7,402 bases of DNA from positions 1 to 7,402 of the forward strand of contig CAYZZK010000048.1 of NCBI GenBank assembly GCA_964483045.1, in the 5' to 3' direction. The notes under the pieces were generated by a model. The model ran no database searches, was not told the DNA's origin, and was given only the letters and a program-made list of their open reading frames with translations. Shown one piece after another: positions 1-5,344 of this stretch. This DNA is from JBBTYG01 sp964483045. Its GTDB lineage: Bacteria; Patescibacteriota; Minisyncoccia; UBA6257; 2-01-FULL-56-20. Position 1 is the first letter of the stretch, and each line of letters starts with the position of its first letter. A program made the translations under genes and the position numbers.

Positions 1-402
1 ATCGACCTTATCTTTAAGCACACAGTGCGCCCAAAGCTCATCGAGCCCTGCTTCCTTATCGATCCCCCGGTGGAAATCGAGCCGCTTGCGAAGCGGTCGC
101 GGACCAAGCCCGGCTGTGTCGAGCGTTTCCAGGTAATGGCGGCCGGCACGGAACTTGGAAAAGGATTTTCGGAATTGAATGATCCGCTTGACCAGCTCGC
201 GCGTTTCGAGGAGCAAATGAAGCTCCGCGAGGCGGGGGATGCCGAAGCCCAGCGGCTCGATGCCGATTTTCTGGAGGCGCTCGAATACGGCATGCCTCCG
301 GCGGCCGGCTTCGGCCTCTCGGAGCGGCTTTTTGCGATTCTCATGGATAAACCCGTCCGGGAAACGGTCTTCTTTCCGCTGATGCGGCCAAAAAGACAAT
401 AA
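1..402 (+). CDS. lysS: Lysyl-tRNA synthetase, class II, C-terminal part (5' end outside window)
   Basis: Attaches lysine to tRNA-Lys in the cytoplasm. Only the last 133 residues are present, about a quarter of a usual 490-510 residue enzyme; the reading frame is open from base 1. Visible landmarks of the class II LysRS catalytic core are the P-V-E-I-E-P-L-A-K stretch (fragment residues 23-31), the T-E-L-G-K-G-F-S-E-L-N-D-P segment (50-62) that shapes the lysine/ATP pocket (E51, E58, N60), the R-E-A-G-D turn (76-80), the E-Y-G-M-P-P loop (95-100) and class II motif 3 as G-F-G-L-S-E-R (103-109, R109 the expected ATP-binding arginine). It ends with the family's F-P-L-M-R-P tail (125-130) plus three residues. 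The G-F-G-L-S-E-R form differs slightly from the more usual G-L-G-I-G-I-D-R, a divergence I associate with CPR-type sequences (inference). It ends in TAA; only a weak terminator candidate follows. Confidence 0.95.
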   Translation: MDLIFKHTVRPKLIEPCFLIDPPVEIEPLAKRSRTKPGCVERFQVMAAGTELGKGFSELNDPLDQLARFEEQMKLREAGDAEAQRLDADFLEALEYGMPPAAGFGLSERLFAILMDKPVRETVFFPLMRPKRQ

Positions 403-421
403 GAGGCTGACTAAACTGCTT

Positions 422-457
422 GCACGAGTCTAATTAATGTCTCGAGTCATGCTTTTT
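422..457 (+). terminator. Weak terminator candidate after lysS
   Basis: An imperfect hairpin (outer arms GCA at 422-424 and TGC at 450-452 with interrupted inner pairing, or alternatively CGAG 425-428 with CTCG 441-444) is followed directly by five T residues at 453-457. The stem is poor, so this is only a possible end for lysS transcription. Confidence 0.25.
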
Positions 458-508
458 CGCCCATAAAGTCCAAAAAACAAGTTAAGTGGAAGCGAAACCA
501 AAAACCGC

Positions 509-537
509 TTGAAATGGATTGCTTTTACTGCTACCAT
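509..537 (+). promoter_or_regulatory. Promoter candidate for the 74-aa ORF
   Basis: A -35 box TTGAAA (509-514) lies 17 bp from TACCAT (532-537), which is preceded by TGC, giving an extended -10. Transcription would start near 544, leaving a leader of about 43 nt before the ATG at 587. The -10 and expected start point lie inside an imperfect 15-bp palindrome at 532-546 (six of seven base pairs match), a possible operator. The -10 matches consensus at only 4 of 6 positions. Confidence 0.45.
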
Positions 538-586
538 GCCACGGTAACTTGAAACAGTAATAAACCCCCAACGAAAGGAAGCGAAT

Positions 587-811
587 ATGACCACGACGGT
601 CGAATGTGAAAAAGAACTAACCACGCCGGATCTTTGTTCCTTTGCAAATCTGGGAACGCAAATTTCGGAACCTCCGATTCGGCGTTTTGCGAACAAAAAT
701 CCAAAGCGTATCGAATTGAACGGCCGATGGCCGAAGGGAGCGATCGCCGCCGCTCTTGGCGACACCAAGTTCAGATTCGCCTATAACACTCCGTCCAGAA
801 GCCATTTCTAA
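587..811 (+). CDS. Small hypothetical protein, 74 aa
   Basis: I do not recognise this protein. The ATG is preceded by AAGGAA (575-580) at 6 nt spacing, one of the few convincing ribosome binding sites in the window, which supports this start. The product is soluble-looking with no membrane segment or signal peptide. It has two cysteines (residues 7 and 17), a Pro/Arg-rich middle and a basic C-terminal half. It sits alone between a promoter candidate and a strong terminator that begins about 20 nt after its TAA, so it looks like a self-contained transcription unit. A 112-codon frame on the opposite strand overlaps it but begins with TTG and has no binding site or promoter; I take that as a shadow. 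The RNA itself, rather than the peptide, could also be the product. Confidence 0.5.
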   Translation: MTTTVECEKELTTPDLCSFANLGTQISEPPIRRFANKNPKRIELNGRWPKGAIAAALGDTKFRFAYNTPSRSHF

Positions 812-831
812 CCAATCGAAAGTTTTCGGTC

Positions 832-864
832 AAACCGCCGGGTATCCGGCGGTTTTTATTTTAT
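832..864 (+). terminator. Rho-independent terminator of the 74-aa gene
   Basis: A perfect 10-bp stem (832-841 pairs with 846-855, GC-rich core) with the 4-nt loop GTAT is followed by a T-rich tail reaching about 864. It begins 20 nt after the stop codon of the small ORF. Confidence 0.88.
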
Positions 865-942
865 TACAAATGGGTTGTCCAAAAAATTCCAGTATGTTAC
901 ATTCAAAATCAGCTCGCCTGAAATTGCTTCGTGCGAAGGAGC

Positions 943-1008
943 TGCCGTGAATCATAAAAATGTGAGAACAAAATAAAAAATCTGCACGGCACGGTTATGA
1001 TTCTAGGC
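943..1008 (+). repeat. Overlapping inverted repeats in the lysS-dnaE gap (pseudoknot-like arrangement)
   Basis: The arm at 944-956 pairs with 996-1008 (11 of 13 positions, with a perfect 8-bp core GAATCATA/TATGATTC). The overlapping arm TGCCGTG (943-949) also pairs perfectly with CACGGCA (985-991). The two pairings are interleaved rather than nested, so in RNA they would either form a pseudoknot or exclude one another. A nine-codon mini-ORF (GTG 947, TAA 974-976) with AAGGAG (936-941) placed 5 nt upstream overlaps the left arm. The rest of 861-1034 shows no recognisable gene; a 26-codon frame at 870-950 is too short to support. Confidence 0.4.
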
Positions 1009-1023
1009 GGAACGCGCGACAGC

Positions 1024-1070
1024 AAATCAAAAACCCGCACTCCAACCGTTTTGGAGTGCGGCTTCTTTTT
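1024..1070 (-). terminator. Bidirectional terminator, principally for dnaE
   Basis: A perfect 11-bp stem (1035-1045 with 1051-1061) has the 5-nt loop CCGTT. On the minus strand it is followed by GGTTTTTGATTT, ending dnaE transcription within about 40 nt of its stop codon. On the plus strand it is followed by CTTCTTTTTCTT, so it can also stop transcription entering from the lysS side. Confidence 0.88.
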
Positions 1071-1071
1071 C

Positions 1072-4000
1072 TTACGCTTCGAGCTTCCGGGCCTCGTCGC
1101 AGATCATTTTGGGCTCCCCGTCCCGCCACGACATCCGTCCGGCGACAAGTAAAACATTATTCTCTTCCCAAATGGAAGCGGTTTTTACCAGAACGCTATT
1201 GAATACGAGTACCTCGAGTTGCTGCATCGAAGGATCTTCGATTGTCGCGAAAACCATCGGGTCGCCTTTTTTCGTGAGTATCTTCTTGAGCTTTGTAACC
1301 AATCCGGCAGTCCGCTGGGGAGTTATTTCGTCCTTCACGAGACGTACCTTTTCAATGGGCGTTGGCTTGATAGCGTTCAGTCTTTCCGAATACGTATTCA
1401 TGGGATGTTCCGAAAGATAAAACCCGAGAAGTTCTTTTTCCCACACCAGTTTTTCCTGTTCGGTCGCCGGGGGAGCGGGCCGGAGGCGCAGCGAGGCCCG
1501 GGGCACGCTCGCGCCGAAAAGCGAGGTTGCGGAGGAGTTAAGCGATGCATCCCTGCGTGCAGAGGCGGCAAATTTGACGATGTCATCAATATTTAAAATC
1601 GCCTGATTTCGCTCGATGCCCAGCGAATCAAATGCTCCGCCTTTCGCGAGGGACTCAAGCGATTTTTTGTTCAGATCCTTGTGCTGAACGCGGATCAAAA
1701 AATCTTCGAATGTTTTAAACGGCCCGCCCTTGACCCTCTCTTCGATGATGCCCCGCGTGATTTCCGCGCCGACATTTTTGATGGCCACCAGGCCGAAGCG
1801 GATTTTACCTCCTTCCGGCGTAAAAGTGGCAAAACTTTTATTGATGTCGGGCGGCAGAATCTCCAGGCCGGATTGCTTGGCTTCCTGAATCAAAAACGAA
1901 ATCCGTTCGATGTCGTTCACTTCGGCGTTCAAAAGCCCGGCCATAAATTCTTCTCTATAGTGCGCTTTCAAATATGCCGTCCGATATCCGATAATCGCGT
2001 AGCACGCGGCATGGCTCTTGTTGAATCCATAGCGCGCAAAGGGGGGAAATAGTTCCCAGATCTGCTGGGCGACGTTCGCCGGGATGCCGTTCGCCAGCAT
2101 GCCGTTTATCAGTTTTTCTTTTTGTTCCTCGAGAAGCGATTTGATTTTTTTGCCGATCGCTTTTCGAAGGGTGTCCGCTTCGGGCAGCGTGAAGCCGGCA
2201 AGATCGCGGGCGATTTGCATCATCTGTTCCTGATACACGCCGATGCCGTACGTTTTCTTCAAAATTGGCTCGAGCCGAGGATGCAAATAGGTGATTTTTT
2301 CCTGCCCGTGCTTCCGCTTTATAAATGAGGGGATAAGGTCCATCGGCCCCGGCCGATAGAGCGAAATCATTGCGATAACGTCCTCAATTTCCGTCGGTCC
2401 GAGGTCTTTGAGATATCGTCTCATGCCGCTGCCTTCAAGTTGAAACACCCCGGTCGTATCTCCGGCGCGCAACAGATCGAATGTCGCTTTGTCATCCAGG
2501 GGAATTTGATCGATTTTCACGACTGCGTCCTGCGTTTCTTTAATAAGCCGGATCGTTTCTTCGATGATGGTGAGGTTTTTGAGCCCGAGCAAGTCCATCT
2601 TCAAAAGTCCGAGGTCCTCGACGGTGTGCATCTCGAACTGCGTAATGACATTTGTCTTGTCCTGGGGCGCGAGCTGAAGCGGCAAGTAGTTGACGAGCGG
2701 TTCCTTCGAGATCACGGTGCCGCAGGCGTGCACCGAGGCATGGCGCACCACCCCTTCAAGATGCATCGCCACATCGATCAGCCGCTTCGCGTCTTCATTG
2801 TGATCATAAAGGGACTTGAGTTCAATTACTTTTACAAGGCACTCCTTGAGCCATCCTTCTTTCATGCCCTGCGTCGGATTAAAAGGGATGAGTTTCGCAA
2901 TCTGGTCGCAAAAGCCGTACCCGAATCCCATTGCCCGTCCCGCATCGCGAATCGCCGCTCTCGCAGCCATTGTTCCGAAAGTGATGATCTGCGCCACATG
3001 GTCCGGCCCGTATTTTTCCTTGAGATAGGCGAGGACTTCGTCACGGCGCGCATCGGCAAAGTCGATATCGACATCGGGCATCTGAATGCGTTCGGGGTTT
3101 AAAAACCGCTCAAAGAGCAGCCCGTACTGGAGCGGGTCGATGTCCGTAATTCCCAAAATGTACGACGCCAGGCTTCCGGCCGCGGACCCTCTTCCCGGGC
3201 CGACCGCGATTCCGTGGTTTTTCGCCCAGTTCACCATATCCGCAACGATTAAAAAGTAATCCGCAAACCCGGTTTTCTCAATAATACTAAGCTCATATTC
3301 CAGGCGTTTCAAAACCTCCTCCGTCTGTTTTTCCTTCGGGAAACGATTGTCGATCCGCTCATACGCCAATTCGCGGACATATTCGCTCGCGGTTTTTCCA
3401 TCCGGTTTCGGGAAATCGGGCAGTATTGCCTTGCCGAGCGTCAGTTCCACGGTGCACCGTTCCGCAATCTTCGCTGTGTTTAGGATTGCCTCGGGAAGGT
3501 CTTTGAAATTTTCAGCCATTTCTTCCGGAGAGTTGAGCGAAAAATTATCCGACTTAAGCGAAAGCCGATCGTCGTCGCTTGTTTTGTTTCCGGTCTGGAC
3601 GGCTAAAAGAATATCGTGATATTCGGCATCTTCCGGCTTCGCGTAATGGATGTCCTGCGTGGCGACGAGCGGTATCCCGGTGGCTTTTGAAAGCCGGATA
3701 ATATCGTTGTAAATTTTCTGCACAGCCGCATTGTTCGGATGGTGCCCGATTTCAAGAAAAAAATTCCCCTTGCCCAAAATGTCCTCATATTCAAGCGCAA
3801 TCCGCTTTGCATCCTCGAATCTTTCCGCGGACAAGCTTCTGTTTACTTCGCCCGCAAGGCACGCGGAAAGGCCGATCAGTCCCTCGCGGTGCTTTTTGAG
3901 TAAATCCTTGTCGATTCTGGGTTTATAATAAAATCCTTCGGTGTGCGCCTTGCTCATGAGCTGGATCAAATTTTGCCAGCCGGCGTTGGTCTCCGAGAGC

Positions 4001-4281
4001 AAGATAAGATGATAATATTTTTCGCTGGCTTCCTTGCTGAACCTATCGCGCGGAGCGACGTATGCTTCGACTCCCAGAATCGGTTTTATTCCGGCTTTCT
4101 TCGCAGCTTTGTAAAATTCGACAGCGCCGTACAAAACCCCGTGGTCGGTAAGCGCGAGGGAATCCATTCCCAGCTCTTTTGTCCGCTTGATAAGATCGGG
4201 GATTTTCGCCAATCCGTCGAGGAGGGAATAGTGGCTATGCGTATGCAGATGAGTGAATTTGGGCATCTTTCGTTTGCTCAT
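1072..4281 (-). CDS. dnaE: DNA polymerase III subunit alpha (DnaE, replicative polymerase)
   Basis: Catalytic subunit of the chromosomal replicase, a C-family polymerase. The 1069 residues are within the range of DnaE1 enzymes (E. coli 1160). Domains in order: PHP domain (about 7-215) with candidate metal ligands all present (H11, H13, D46, H47, E72, H91, C141, H180/H181, D210, H212), unlike E. coli where several are lost, so metal-dependent proofreading is possible; palm with G-P-G-R-G-S-A-A-G-S (361-370), D403 and D405 in P-D-V-D-I-D-F, and third aspartate D563 in K-M-D-L-L-G-L; fingers (about 610-790, including Y-G-F-N-K-S-H-A-A at 751-759); helix-hairpin-helix region (about 825-890); OB fold (about 990-1055). 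A-T-S-L-F (918-922) occupies the place of the beta-clamp motif but lacks its usual first Gln. It is followed by an unusual Arg/Ala/Pro-rich linker (924-938) in GC-rich DNA. Start: ATG 4281 or ATG 4266 (giving M-P-K-F-T-H-L-H); neither has a clear ribosome binding site. Probably cotranscribed with the upstream tRNA-Thr. Confidence 0.98.
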   Translation of the reverse strand: MSKRKMPKFTHLHTHSHYSLLDGLAKIPDLIKRTKELGMDSLALTDHGVLYGAVEFYKAAKKAGIKPILGVEAYVAPRDRFSKEASEKYYHLILLSETNAGWQNLIQLMSKAHTEGFYYKPRIDKDLLKKHREGLIGLSACLAGEVNRSLSAERFEDAKRIALEYEDILGKGNFFLEIGHHPNNAAVQKIYNDIIRLSKATGIPLVATQDIHYAKPEDAEYHDILLAVQTGNKTSDDDRLSLKSDNFSLNSPEEMAENFKDLPEAILNTAKIAERCTVELTLGKAILPDFPKPDGKTASEYVRELAYERIDNRFPKEKQTEEVLKRLEYELSIIEKTGFADYFLIVADMVNWAKNHGIAVGPGRGSAAGSLASYILGITDIDPLQYGLLFERFLNPERIQMPDVDIDFADARRDEVLAYLKEKYGPDHVAQIITFGTMAARAAIRDAGRAMGFGYGFCDQIAKLIPFNPTQGMKEGWLKECLVKVIELKSLYDHNEDAKRLIDVAMHLEGVVRHASVHACGTVISKEPLVNYLPLQLAPQDKTNVITQFEMHTVEDLGLLKMDLLGLKNLTIIEETIRLIKETQDAVVKIDQIPLDDKATFDLLRAGDTTGVFQLEGSGMRRYLKDLGPTEIEDVIAMISLYRPGPMDLIPSFIKRKHGQEKITYLHPRLEPILKKTYGIGVYQEQMMQIARDLAGFTLPEADTLRKAIGKKIKSLLEEQKEKLINGMLANGIPANVAQQIWELFPPFARYGFNKSHAACYAIIGYRTAYLKAHYREEFMAGLLNAEVNDIERISFLIQEAKQSGLEILPPDINKSFATFTPEGGKIRFGLVAIKNVGAEITRGIIEERVKGGPFKTFEDFLIRVQHKDLNKKSLESLAKGGAFDSLGIERNQAILNIDDIVKFAASARRDASLNSSATSLFGASVPRASLRLRPAPPATEQEKLVWEKELLGFYLSEHPMNTYSERLNAIKPTPIEKVRLVKDEITPQRTAGLVTKLKKILTKKGDPMVFATIEDPSMQQLEVLVFNSVLVKTASIWEENNVLLVAGRMSWRDGEPKMICDEARKLEA

Positions 4282-4330
4282 TATACGTCAAAACATGCCT
4301 ATTCGAAAGATAGCGTTGCTATGCGCATTG

Positions 4331-4402
4331 AGCCACCTCTCGGATTTGAACCGAGGACCCACGCTTTACAAAAGCGTTGCTCTACCGCTGAGCTAAGGTG
4401 GC
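4331..4402 (-). tRNA. tRNA-Thr (anticodon UGU)
   Basis: A full cloverleaf of 72 nt reads on the minus strand: a perfect 7-bp acceptor stem (GCCACCT/AGGTGGC), D stem GCTC/GAGC with loop AGCGGTA, anticodon stem ACGCT/AGCGT with loop TTTGTAA (anticodon TGT at 4370-4368), a 5-nt variable loop, and T stem CTCGG/CCGAG with loop TTCAAAT. The UGU anticodon reads ACN threonine codons. The discriminator base is U73, where most bacterial tRNA-Thr carry A73. CCA is not encoded, so a CCA-adding enzyme must complete it. The dnaE start codon lies 49 nt downstream. Confidence 0.97.
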
Positions 4403-4413
4403 AAACTAAAAGT

Positions 4414-4442
4414 ACTGTATCAAAAAAATGCCCACTTCTCAA
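4414..4442 (-). promoter_or_regulatory. Strong promoter for tRNA-Thr (and probably dnaE)
   Basis: On the minus strand, TTGAGA (4442-4437) and TACAGT (4419-4414) are separated by exactly 17 bp. Transcription would start a few bases before the tRNA 5' end at 4402. There is no terminator between the tRNA and dnaE, only a small ATAGC/GCTAT hairpin (4310-4322), so read-through into dnaE is expected. Confidence 0.7.
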
Positions 4443-4452
4443 TGTTTCTAAT

Positions 4453-4480
4453 TTGCGTTATTTTTTCATTTTGCTATATT
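4453..4480 (+). promoter_or_regulatory. Promoter of the small unit at 4487-4741
   Basis: TTGCGT (4453-4458) and TATATT (4475-4480) are spaced 16 bp, and the -10 is preceded by TGC (extended -10). Transcription would start near 4487. It is back to back with the tRNA-Thr promoter; the -35 boxes of the two lie about 10 bp apart, so they could compete or share a regulator. Confidence 0.6.
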
Positions 4481-4521
4481 ACTCTACGGTACTGTTTCTC
4501 TGGGAAATCCATTGGAACAGC

Positions 4522-4698
4522 ATGAATAATACGACGAAAACATTCAAAAGAGAGGAGGTATTGACGCACCCCGTAACCTCGGAGAATCTGGTTCGACTCC
4601 AGACGGTCGGTAAAAGGCCGCAAAAAGCTATCTTGTATAGGGGCTGTTCTCAAAGGCTCGTCAAGGGTGTAATGTTCCTTGGTTTTCTCATATTCTAA
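4522..4698 (+). CDS. Possible small protein, 58 aa (or 45 aa from TTG 4561)
   Basis: I do not recognise it. The frame opens at ATG 4522 with only a weak GGAA upstream and ends at TAA 4696-4698, seven bases before the terminator stem. An in-frame TTG at 4561 follows the purine run AGAGGAGG (4551-4558); spacing from GAGG (4552-4555) would be 5 nt, but the better AGGAGG match is only 2 nt away. That purine run can also pair with ACCTC 4576-4580, which would hide it. The predicted peptide is basic in its middle (several Lys/Arg) and ends in a short hydrophobic stretch. Coding status is doubtful; the transcript may be an RNA gene. Confidence 0.25.
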   Translation: MNNTTKTFKREEVLTHPVTSENLVRLQTVGKRPQKAILYRGCSQRLVKGVMFLGFLIF

Positions 4699-4704
4699 TC
4701 CTAA

Positions 4705-4741
4705 AGAGCCGTCTTCCTCGGGAGGCGGCTCTGTTTTTTTT
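4705..4741 (+). terminator. Strong rho-independent terminator
   Basis: A stem of about 12 bp (from AGAGCC at 4705-4710 to GGCTCT at 4727-4732, with two G-U pairs) is followed after one G by eight T residues (4734-4741). It ends the 4487 transcript and insulates the leaderless operon that starts at 4820. Confidence 0.92.
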
Positions 4742-4783
4742 AGGTCGAAAATTGCATGCAGTTTTGTCAGGGGCTCTCGAAGC

Positions 4784-4813
4784 TGAACGAGAAAGGGCTT
4801 CAAATGGTATAAT
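4784..4813 (+). promoter_or_regulatory. Extended -10 promoter giving a leaderless mRNA
   Basis: A perfect TATAAT (4808-4813) is preceded by TGG (extended -10). Only a weak -35 (TGAACG, 4784-4789, 18 bp spacing) is present. Seven bases after the -10 box is the A of the ATG at 4820, so transcription should begin at or within a base or two of the start codon. No Shine-Dalgarno sequence is present, consistent with a leaderless message. Confidence 0.65.
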
Positions 4814-4819
4814 AAAAAC

Positions 4820-5344
4820 ATGGAATTTCTAAAGAAAAACATAACCCTCGTTTTAGGAATATCAATCCCGGTTTTGATGATTTTGTTCGTAGCGGGAAGT
4901 ATTTACCTGCCGGGACTTTTTATACAGCCGCATTTCAATTTCTTATATGAATCCGGAGATACCTATTACTACAATAACGGCATGCGCTATGCCGTCCAAA
5001 ATGGGCAATTGGTCGAAAATACCATAAGAACACCGGAGCCCCCAAATAATAATCTACCTCCCGCCGAAACTAAATTATTCATATATGACGTGATCAAAAA
5101 TGAAAACAAGCAGATTTCATTTGAAGAGGCGCGTAATTTAAATCTAGATTCCAACAATATTTCGCCCGATGGATTCGAGGTGGTATACGGCAGCAGGGGA
5201 GATGATTTCTTCCCTTTCTTCTGGGGCGGAGGCACGGATTATGATACTCGATTTCTTAAAGGCCACAATGTGAGCAAGAAGCTTAATCTCCAATCGACTG
5301 GGTCGTATTACAATTTCCATTTTCTGGGTTGGGTAAAACAATAA
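4820..5344 (+). CDS. Signal-anchored extracytoplasmic protein, unknown function (174 aa)
   Basis: The N-terminus has a short basic head (K5, K6) and one hydrophobic segment (about residues 9-34), either a signal anchor or an uncleaved signal; no lipobox cysteine is present. The remaining 140 residues should face outside the cytoplasmic membrane. That part is rich in Tyr, Phe, Asn and Gly. It includes a Pro/Asn-rich turn (72-81), a strand-like segment L-F-I-Y-D-V (86-91), E-E-A-R-N-L-N-L (102-109) and S-P-D-G-F-E-V-V-Y-G (115-124), which resembles a single blade of PD40/TolB-type beta-propellers. One blade is not a propeller, so that likeness is only suggestive. The ATG is the first base or bases of the predicted mRNA. 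Its stop overlaps the start of the next gene, so the two products are probably made in proportion and may form a membrane complex. Function unknown. Confidence 0.85.
   Translation: MEFLKKNITLVLGISIPVLMILFVAGSIYLPGLFIQPHFNFLYESGDTYYYNNGMRYAVQNGQLVENTIRTPEPPNNNLPPAETKLFIYDVIKNENKQISFEEARNLNLDSNNISPDGFEVVYGSRGDDFFPFFWGGGTDYDTRFLKGHNVSKKLNLQSTGSYYNFHFLGWVKQ

Larger units (their letters stand above)
4487..4741 (+). ncRNA. Candidate small RNA or mini-gene transcript, about 255 nt
   Basis: A promoter (4453-4480) and a strong terminator (4705-4741) bound a discrete plus-strand transcript in a region with no recognised gene. Short hairpins can be drawn along it: GAGGT 4555-4559 with ACCTC 4576-4580; TCTGG 4587-4591 with CCAGA 4599-4603; CGGTC 4604-4608 with GGCCG 4616-4620 (one G-U pair); CAAGG 4662-4666 with CCTTG 4677-4681. 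The second hairpin contains GGTTCGACTCC (4590-4600), an exact match to the tRNA T-arm consensus, but no matching acceptor strand or anticodon arm is present. I compared it by eye with tmRNA, RNase P RNA, SRP RNA and 6S RNA and could not assign it. A 58-codon frame (4522-4698) lies inside, so the product may instead be a peptide. Confidence 0.4.

Noticed and set aside
430..768. 112-codon open frame on the minus strand over the 74-aa gene
   Set aside because: Starts with TTG, has no ribosome binding site or promoter, and overlaps a plus-strand frame with a good binding site plus matching promoter and terminator.
756..950. 64-codon plus-strand frame after the 74-aa gene
   Set aside because: It reads straight through the strong terminator at 832-864 and overlaps the 74-aa ORF in another frame.
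2440..3102. 220-codon plus-strand frame inside dnaE
   Set aside because: Lies wholly antisense to conserved DnaE palm and fingers; a shadow of biased codon use with no start signals.
4312..4381. 9-bp direct repeat AGCGTTGCT (4312-4320 and 4373-4381) flanking part of tRNA-Thr, as an integration site
   Set aside because: Too short, one copy is internal to the tRNA rather than at its 3' end, and no integrase or foreign segment is present.
4587..4611. T-arm-like hairpin suggesting a tRNA or the 3' end of a tmRNA
   Set aside because: No partner for the following CGGTCGG exists upstream, there is no anticodon arm, and the GGGGCTG at 4640-4646 does not pair with it as a permuted tmRNA would require.
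3943..4698. 251-codon plus-strand frame crossing the dnaE start and tRNA-Thr
   Set aside because: It would read through the antisense of a tRNA gene and of conserved PHP residues; only its last 58 codons, after a separate promoter, deserve consideration.
4474..4842. 122-codon minus-strand frame opposite the small transcription unit
   Set aside because: It runs through a strong plus-strand terminator hairpin and two plus-strand promoters, and has no start signals of its own.
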